Shown piece after piece: positions 6,436 to 10,109 of a stretch of 10,109 nt of DNA. The first letter of the stretch is position 1. Each line of letters opens with the position of its first letter. The position numbers and the translations under genes are program-made. Source of the DNA: an uncultured Kiloniellales bacterium (GTDB lineage Bacteria; Pseudomonadota; Alphaproteobacteria; Kiloniellales; JAKSDN01); assembly GCA_937974415.1 (NCBI GenBank), contig CALJXB010000025.1, positions 1-10,109 on the forward strand, read 5' to 3'. The notes beneath the pieces were generated by a model, which was not told the origin of the DNA, did not search any database, and worked only from the letters and a program-made list of their open reading frames with translations.

Positions 6436-7581
6436 ATGGCGGTAAACGGTCAGATCCTTCTCAAGCGCGGTGCGATGAGCTTTGAAGAGGCTCGGCAGGC
6501 CGCCGGCGCATTCCTGGACCGCGTCTTCGTCCCGCGCGAACTTATTCTGCGGACGAACGGCCAGGTTTCTTATATTCGGCTTTCGAGCCGAACCCAAAAA
6601 ATCGCCGCCGTGGCCCTTTGCATCGTGACCTGGTGGGCGGCCTTCGCGACCACCAGCCATGTGGTGCAGAGGATCACGCTCGCGGCGAAAGACCGGGCCA
6701 TCGCGGATCATCAGTCGGCGTACCAGGACCTCGAATCAGAACTGACCCAGACCCTCGCCGATCAGGCCCGGCTCGAAGCTCAGATTGCCGGCCTCAGCCT
6801 CTCGCTCGGCCGCGAGATCGAGACCGGCGGCGAGCTAGCGCAGCAACGCCAAGCCCTGGAGAAGCGGGTCTACGGCCTGCGTCACCGCTTGACCAGCCTG
6901 CGCGAGGCCCACGAAGGCGTGATCAACCGGTTCCGCGAATTGGCCATGTCCCGAGCCCAGGCGATCGAGTCCGTCATTGGGCTCACCGGGCTCGATACCC
7001 ACAGGCTGCTCGCCAGTGTCGAAAAGTCGGGCACTGGGATTGGCGGCCCGCTGATCCCGGTGAACGAGGCCTCGGCTGGCCTGGACCCCGGAGCGGGGCT
7101 CGCCGTCTCGCTGGCCGGCCTCAACGACCAGTGGGGCCGCCTCTTCGCCCTTCAAGAAGCGCGCCGGATCCTGCCCCTGGCCGCACCGCTCGGCCAGTTC
7201 TGGATCAGCAGCACCTACGGCGAGCGCGAGGACCCCTTCACCGGCGAGAAATCGCACCACGCGGGCCTCGACATGGTGGCGCCGCTTGGCACCGGGATCC
7301 GCGCGACGGCGCCCGGCAGAGTCGTGTTCGTGGGCAAACGGGGCGGCTTGGGTCGTACCATCGAGATCGACCACGGCCACGGCATCACCACCCGCTTCGC
7401 CCATCTCAGCAAGATTCTCGTCGAGCACGGCCAGCAGATCGCGCGCGGCCAGAAGATCGCGACTCTGGGGAACTCGGGGCGCAGCACCGGGCCGCACCTG
7501 CACTACGAGATCCGCGCCTGGGACCGGACGCTCAACCCGATCAACTTCTTGGAAGCCGGCCGGCTGTCCATCGAGGGCTAA
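6436..7581 (+). CDS. M23 (LytM-type) peptidase, membrane-anchored with coiled coil, 381 aa
   Basis: Zinc endopeptidase that probably cleaves peptidoglycan cross-bridges, or activates amidases if degenerate. Order of parts: a cytoplasmic tail of about 55 residues, one membrane segment (about 56-74, AAVALCIVTWWAAF), a periplasmic heptad-rich coiled coil (about 80-170), a linker, and the M23 domain (about 248-376). The zinc and catalytic residues are intact: HAGLD gives His275 and Asp279, FAHLS gives His323, and GPHLHYE gives His354 and His356, so an active enzyme is expected. The tail-plus-single-helix arrangement is like alphaproteobacterial envelope peptidases such as LmdC, which works with bactofilin; no bactofilin gene is in the window. 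ATG 6436 is chosen for its ribosome box; the frame also opens at TTG 6418 and GTG 6424. It stands alone in its strand block after an AT-rich control region. Confidence 0.92.
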   Translation: MAVNGQILLKRGAMSFEEARQAAGAFLDRVFVPRELILRTNGQVSYIRLSSRTQKIAAVALCIVTWWAAFATTSHVVQRITLAAKDRAIADHQSAYQDLESELTQTLADQARLEAQIAGLSLSLGREIETGGELAQQRQALEKRVYGLRHRLTSLREAHEGVINRFRELAMSRAQAIESVIGLTGLDTHRLLASVEKSGTGIGGPLIPVNEASAGLDPGAGLAVSLAGLNDQWGRLFALQEARRILPLAAPLGQFWISSTYGEREDPFTGEKSHHAGLDMVAPLGTGIRATAPGRVVFVGKRGGLGRTIEIDHGHGITTRFAHLSKILVEHGQQIARGQKIATLGNSGRSTGPHLHYEIRAWDRTLNPINFLEAGRLSIEG

Positions 7582-7654
7582 CGCCAACCCGCTATGGCGT
7601 TGAGCGCTGCACCGATGGGGCGCGCGCCTTCGGCCTCGAGAAAGTCCACACGCC

Positions 7655-7975
7655 CTAATCGCAGCGAAATCGACGCTGCTGCGCGTGGATTACGTTGGTC
7701 AACGCGACATTGCCTTCCGACGCACGAAGAAGCTCTTGCTGATCCAGGATGGGACACAAGCTGTCGCTGACCGGCGGTTCGAAACATGCGAGCTGGCGCA
7801 TCTTGGCATTCAAGATGTTGGCCTCGTTGTCCTTGCCCTTGGCCCGGAGGTCCCAAACCTCGTTGTAAATGGCTTGGCAGTGACTCTCGCGGTCATCTCC
7901 GGATTGCCCCACAGCCGGCGACGACGCCAGGGCGAACCAACTCGCAGCCAAGGCAATGGCGACAGGACGGTTCAT
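7655..7975 (-). CDS. Small secreted protein with four cysteines, unknown function, 106 aa
   Basis: Not a recognised family. A typical Sec signal peptide is visible: MNRP, a hydrophobic run AIALAASWFALASS, then PAVGQ with likely cleavage after about residue 24. The mature part is about 82 residues with four cysteines (33, 64, 74, 105), enough for two disulfides in the periplasm. It has a predicted helical middle (AIYNEVWDLRAKGKDNEANI) and ends almost at its last cysteine (FRCD). ATG 7975 is preferred because GGGAG lies 9 nt upstream and it begins the signal peptide exactly; the frame extends 10 codons to 8005, into the tandem repeat. It converges on the M23 gene with a 73-bp gap. It has no operon partner. 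The coding call rests on signal peptide, ribosome site and cysteine pattern. Confidence 0.68.
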   Translation of the reverse strand: MNRPVAIALAASWFALASSPAVGQSGDDRESHCQAIYNEVWDLRAKGKDNEANILNAKMRQLACFEPPVSDSLCPILDQQELLRASEGNVALTNVIHAQQRRFRCD

Positions 7976-7988
7976 CCGAACATGCTCC

Positions 7989-8030
7989 CACTGTAAGCCT
8001 GGCACTGTGAGCCTAACACTGTGAGCCCAG
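7989..8030. repeat. 14-bp tandem repeat, three copies (CACTGTGAGCCTAA-like)
   Basis: Units at 7989-8002, 8003-8016 and 8017-8030 read CACTGTAAGCCTGG, CACTGTGAGCCTAA and CACTGTGAGCCCAG. The second and third share their first 11 bases exactly; the first differs by one base in that stretch. They lie 14 bp before the ATG of the small four-cysteine protein on the minus strand and touch its ribosome site. They could be operator sites or a variable-number tandem repeat. Confidence 0.8.
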
Positions 8031-8186
8031 CTGCCGGCCGCGAGCGCATCGCCGGCGCGCTCCGTTACCCGGGGGCAAGTGGTGACCGCGAGTGCGCGCT
8101 CCTGTCAAGGCCGAAGCATTTCCCGTCCGGCGCTGTCCGTCGCAAAGGGCAGCCGCGGCGTGGAAATCTGATGTCCTCGATTTAGC
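8031..8186. other. GC-rich non-coding stretch, left part of the 462-bp gap between the four-cysteine and coiled-coil genes
   Basis: No supportable gene is seen. On the minus strand a perfect TTGACA lies at 8103-8108, the right orientation for the four-cysteine gene, but no good -10 sits 16-18 bp further on. A 29-codon frame from GTG 8082 was not credited. Confidence 0.6.
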
Positions 8187-8336
8187 CCGCAATATTAACC
8201 TTAACGAGCAGTGAAAAATCGCTTCCTTTTTTCAATGAGTTACTTATACTTATTCGAGTATTCAGCGAAGGTGATTGCTTTATAGATAATGTGTGCTTTG
8301 ACATTTGTTTCCGGCATTCAGGCTCTACATAGCGTC
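8187..8336. other. Second AT-rich island, upstream of the coiled-coil gene
   Basis: Positions 8191-8310 contain 38 G or C in 120 bases by hand count, about 32%. The island includes adjacent TTAACC and TTAACG hexamers at 8195-8206, an A/T inverted repeat at 8212-8234, and a consensus -35 TTGACA at 8298-8303. No -10 hexamer fits 17 bp after that -35; the nearest, CTACAT, is too far. It probably contains the control region of the coiled-coil gene, but no complete promoter can be assigned. Confidence 0.65.
8212..8234. repeat. 7-bp inverted repeat TGAAAAA/TTTTTCA
   Basis: TGAAAAA at 8212-8218 and TTTTTCA at 8228-8234 are separated by nine bases. The stem has a single G-C pair at its foot region, so it is weak as an RNA hairpin and more likely, if anything, a protein site or chance in an AT-rich island. 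Confidence 0.4.
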
Positions 8337-8424
8337 AATACGAAGGGGCCGGATTGCGGTCTGCCCGGCCGAGTGCTCGTGCCGCGATCCACGCCTTGCC
8401 TCGCTGGCGGCAACGACAATTTCC

Positions 8425-8437
8425 GGTGACGTTAAGA
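8425..8437 (+). promoter_or_regulatory. Ribosome-binding leader box GGTGACGTT before the coiled-coil gene
   Basis: The same GGTGACGTT as before the M23 gene, again 13 nt from its first base to the ATG. GGTGA pairs with the 16S rRNA tail and sits 8 nt from the ATG at 8438, which decides that start against the upstream in-frame codons from 8354. Confidence 0.5.
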
Positions 8438-8878
8438 ATGGTCGACATCCTTGAAATGAAGCAGCGCGTTGCGGCGACCGAAGAGAAGATCAAGGCCGCA
8501 AACGAAAAAGGCGAAGAGCAAAGCAAGCGGCTGTTGGATTTGCTGCAAGCGGTCGAGGCCAACCTCTCGCGCAAACAGAACGAGATCAAGACCTTGCGGG
8601 CGGAACAGATCGCCGCCAAGGATGAGATCGAGCAGCTGCGGGCCATGTTGGATACGAGCCTTGGCCTGGCGGAAACCAGCCAAGAGACTAGGCCGAGTCT
8701 GCCGAAGCGCGACTTGATGAATTTGCTCAAGCGCCTGGACGAGATCGTCCAAACTGCGAACCGGGATTTCGTCGAACCTAACGGCGATTCGAAGATACTG
8801 GTCCTGGACGATCCGAAGCCCCCGGCGAAGCGGAAGAAAAGATCCCGCGGCAAAGGCTTCAAGAGAATATTTTCCTAG
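8438..8878 (+). CDS. Small coiled-coil protein with a very basic C-terminal tail, unknown function, 146 aa
   Basis: Not a recognised family. Residues about 5-75 are charged and heptad-like (for example EMKQRVAATEEKIKAANEK, then RLLDLLQAVEANL, then IKTLRAEQIAAKDEIEQL), predicting a long coiled coil and probable oligomer. A second short amphipathic helix, DLMNLLKRLDEIVQTA, spans about 92-107. The last 17 residues are strongly basic (KRKKRSRGKGFKR) and end IFS, which could bind nucleic acid, ribosome or acidic membrane lipids. There is no signal peptide or membrane helix, so it is probably cytoplasmic. The start is ATG 8438, with the leader box GGTGACGTT; in-frame codons back to 8354 are arginine-rich and look non-coding. 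It is monocistronic, between the second AT-rich island and the ureohydrolase gene 131 bp later. The coding call is moderate, supported by the well-ordered heptads. Confidence 0.68.
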   Translation: MVDILEMKQRVAATEEKIKAANEKGEEQSKRLLDLLQAVEANLSRKQNEIKTLRAEQIAAKDEIEQLRAMLDTSLGLAETSQETRPSLPKRDLMNLLKRLDEIVQTANRDFVEPNGDSKILVLDDPKPPAKRKKRSRGKGFKRIFS

Positions 8879-9009
8879 AGCATTCTCCGCTCACCCGAAG
8901 GCGCATCGCGCGCCGCCGTGCCGTCCCGCTCACCTAGGGTCTGGGCAAGATGGCGGCCTGGCGAATAGAGTGGCCCGCACCGCCGCTCTAGCTAGGGGAA
9001 AGCGACACC

Positions 9010-10008
9010 ATGGACGACTTCGACATCGAACAAGCCAAGAAGGAGATGGAGCCCTGGTACTGGCATGGCATCCCGACCTTCTTCAAGTGTCCCTGGGACG
9101 AGGATCCGGAGAACTGCGATATCGCCCTGGTCGGCGTGCCCCACTCGTCAGGCAACGGCTCCACCGAGCGCGACCAGCACCTGGGACCCCGCGCCGTGCG
9201 CAACGTCTCGGGCTGGCACCGGCGCGGCCACCAGGCCTATGGCTTCGTGCCGTGGGAGGCCTGCCGCATCCACGACCTGGGCGACGTTCCCCTGCCCCAG
9301 GCGATGTTGAATGACGTCTCGATGGAGCATATCGAGGCCTACTACAAGCAGCTCGACCGGGCCGGCACGCGGCCGGTGTCGGTGGGCGGCGACCATGCCA
9401 TCACCGGGCCGATCCTCAAGGCCATCGCCGGCAAGGATGCGCGCATCTCCGGCGGCCGCAAGGCGGCGCTCTTGCATTTCGACGCTCACCGGGACGACTA
9501 CCAGCACATCCCCCATTGGCTCGGCAGCATCCGCTCGGCGGCCCATTGGGCGGCCTACACCGTGGTCGAGGAGCACGTCGATCCGGCGAAGAGCGTGCAG
9601 CTGGGCCTGCGCGGCAACCCCATCAAGCCGCGCGCCGACGTCACCGAGAGCAAGCTGGGCTACCACCTCATCCCGGCCGACGAGTTCTTCCGCATCGGCA
9701 TCCCGGAGACCATCGCGATCATCCGCGAGCGGGCCGGCGATGCACCGCTCTACATCACCTTCGACCTCGACGTGCTCGATGCGATCGAAGCGCCTGCCGT
9801 CGCCAACCTGGAGCCGGGCCACCGGGGCCTCCGGGCCTGGGAGGTGATCGAAATCCTCCACGGCCTGCGCGGCATGGATGTGATCGGCGCCGACATCGTC
9901 TGCATGATTCCCTGGAAGGACACGGCGGCCAAGATCACCGCCATGACCGCCATGGTGCTGATGTTCGAGATGATCGCGCTGATCGGCGACCGCCTGCGGT
10001 CGGAGTGA
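9010..10008 (+). CDS. Arginase/agmatinase (ureohydrolase) family enzyme with divergent substrate pocket, 332 aa
   Basis: Binuclear-metal hydrolase of the ureohydrolase family, whose members release urea from guanidino compounds such as arginine, agmatine or guanidinobutyrate. All six metal ligands of the usual dimanganese centre are present: His129 (VGGDHAIT), Asp158, His160 and Asp162 (FDAHRD), and Asp252 and Asp254 (FDLD). The early motif GVPHSSGNGSTERDQHLGPRAVR (42-64) is also family-typical. Differences: the usual LDP after the last ligands is LDA (256-258). The glycine-rich loop that follows is replaced by NLEPGH. The His-Gly pair normally just after DAHxD is not seen. The late glutamate that holds the guanidinium is Cys298 (DIVCMIPWKD). 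The substrate may therefore be unusual. AGGGGA lies 10 nt before the ATG. The gene stands alone, converging on the partial gene at the right edge. Labels such as agmatinase would be over-precise. Confidence 0.93.
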   Translation: MDDFDIEQAKKEMEPWYWHGIPTFFKCPWDEDPENCDIALVGVPHSSGNGSTERDQHLGPRAVRNVSGWHRRGHQAYGFVPWEACRIHDLGDVPLPQAMLNDVSMEHIEAYYKQLDRAGTRPVSVGGDHAITGPILKAIAGKDARISGGRKAALLHFDAHRDDYQHIPHWLGSIRSAAHWAAYTVVEEHVDPAKSVQLGLRGNPIKPRADVTESKLGYHLIPADEFFRIGIPETIAIIRERAGDAPLYITFDLDVLDAIEAPAVANLEPGHRGLRAWEVIEILHGLRGMDVIGADIVCMIPWKDTAAKITAMTAMVLMFEMIALIGDRLRSE

Positions 10009-10039
10009 CTTTCGCGCCGCCGCCGCCGCGCCTCCCCGT

Positions 10040-10109
10040 CTAGTCGCCCGGGAAAGGCCCGATGCACGAGGTCCTGTGCTCGACCTGGAAAACGTTGTTG
10101 TAGAGGTTG
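10040..10109 (-). CDS. C-terminal end of an unidentified protein (partial, runs off the right edge)
   Basis: One minus-strand frame from the right edge reads 22 codons, beginning NLYNNVFQVEHR and ending CIGPFPGD, and stops at TAG (10042-10040). The composition looks like genuine protein rather than the arginine-rich shadow frames of this region. The 31-bp space to the convergent ureohydrolase stop is a normal gene-end distance. Too little is present to name a family. No signal or domain can be assigned. Confidence 0.5.
   Translation of the reverse strand, partial: NLYNNVFQVEHRTSCIGPFPGD

Noticed and set aside
7580..7601. Stem AACGCC/GGCGTT at the end of the M23 gene as a terminator
   Set aside because: Six base pairs with a 10-nt loop and no T run on either side; too weak to call.
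8080..8108. Minus-strand TTGACA (8108-8103) as promoter of the four-cysteine gene
   Set aside because: No acceptable -10 at 16-18 bp; recorded only as a possible -35.
8082..8171. A 29-codon frame from GTG preceded by GGGGG
   Set aside because: Short, no motif, and a chance frame is expected in GC-rich DNA.
1036..8882. CCTAGAGCA occurring at 1036-1044 and 8874-8882, recalling short intergenic repeats of alphaproteobacteria
   Set aside because: Only nine bases are shared exactly and the second copy includes a stop codon; not enough to call a repeat family.
8900..8914. GGCGC/GCGCC hairpin after the coiled-coil gene as a terminator
   Set aside because: Short stem in GC-rich sequence with no following T run.
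10014..10032. GCC-rich tract after the ureohydrolase as a repeat or terminator
   Set aside because: Simple low-complexity GC sequence with no hairpin-plus-T-run structure.

Overview
The window is GC-rich (roughly two-thirds G+C in the genes) and densely coded on both strands. The protein families (MeaB, an inner-membrane-anchored M23 peptidase with a cytoplasmic tail, a ureohydrolase, a SLC13/DASS carrier) together with the base composition suggest an alphaproteobacterium, perhaps Rhodospirillales-like. That placement is inference from gene content and was not tested.

Layout. At 1-1025, on the minus strand, a VOC (glyoxalase-fold) protein is translationally coupled by a 4-bp GTGA overlap to the N-terminal two-thirds of meaB, the GTPase chaperone of methylmalonyl-CoA mutase; meaB runs off the left edge. 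At 1179-5401, on the plus strand, a Ca2+-type P-type ATPase and a DASS-family (SLC13-like) sodium/anion symporter lie 32 bp apart and are probably one operon. A DUF2459 lipoprotein gene (5403-6077, minus) converges on it with a single base between the stop codons. At 6078-6435 a non-coding region contains a sharply AT-rich island (about 28% G+C by hand count) with three GTTAAY repeats spaced 13 bp apart, a candidate promoter and a small terminator-like hairpin. It precedes an M23 (LytM-type) peptidase (6436-7581). A small four-cysteine secreted protein (7655-7975, minus) converges on the peptidase; a 14-bp sequence repeated three times in tandem lies just upstream of its start. After a second AT-rich non-coding region comes a short coiled-coil protein with a very basic tail (8438-8878). 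A divergent arginase/agmatinase-family enzyme follows (9010-10008). The last 22 codons of an unidentified minus-strand gene enter from the right edge.

How the genes may work together. MeaB and the VOC protein point to propionyl/methylmalonyl-CoA metabolism. The ATPase and DASS carrier pair an ion pump with an organic-anion or dicarboxylate carrier. The M23 peptidase, the lipoprotein and the four-cysteine protein are all predicted envelope proteins. The peptidase and the coiled-coil gene share a nearly identical leader box (GGTGACGTT, 13 nt before ATG) and both follow AT-rich islands, so common control is possible.

No mobile element, CRISPR array, tRNA, rRNA or clear defence system was seen. 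The points most worth a second look are the atypical active site of the ureohydrolase, the repeat/promoter/hairpin island at 6209-6361, the 14-bp tandem repeats at 7989-8030, and the unrecognised coiled-coil protein.
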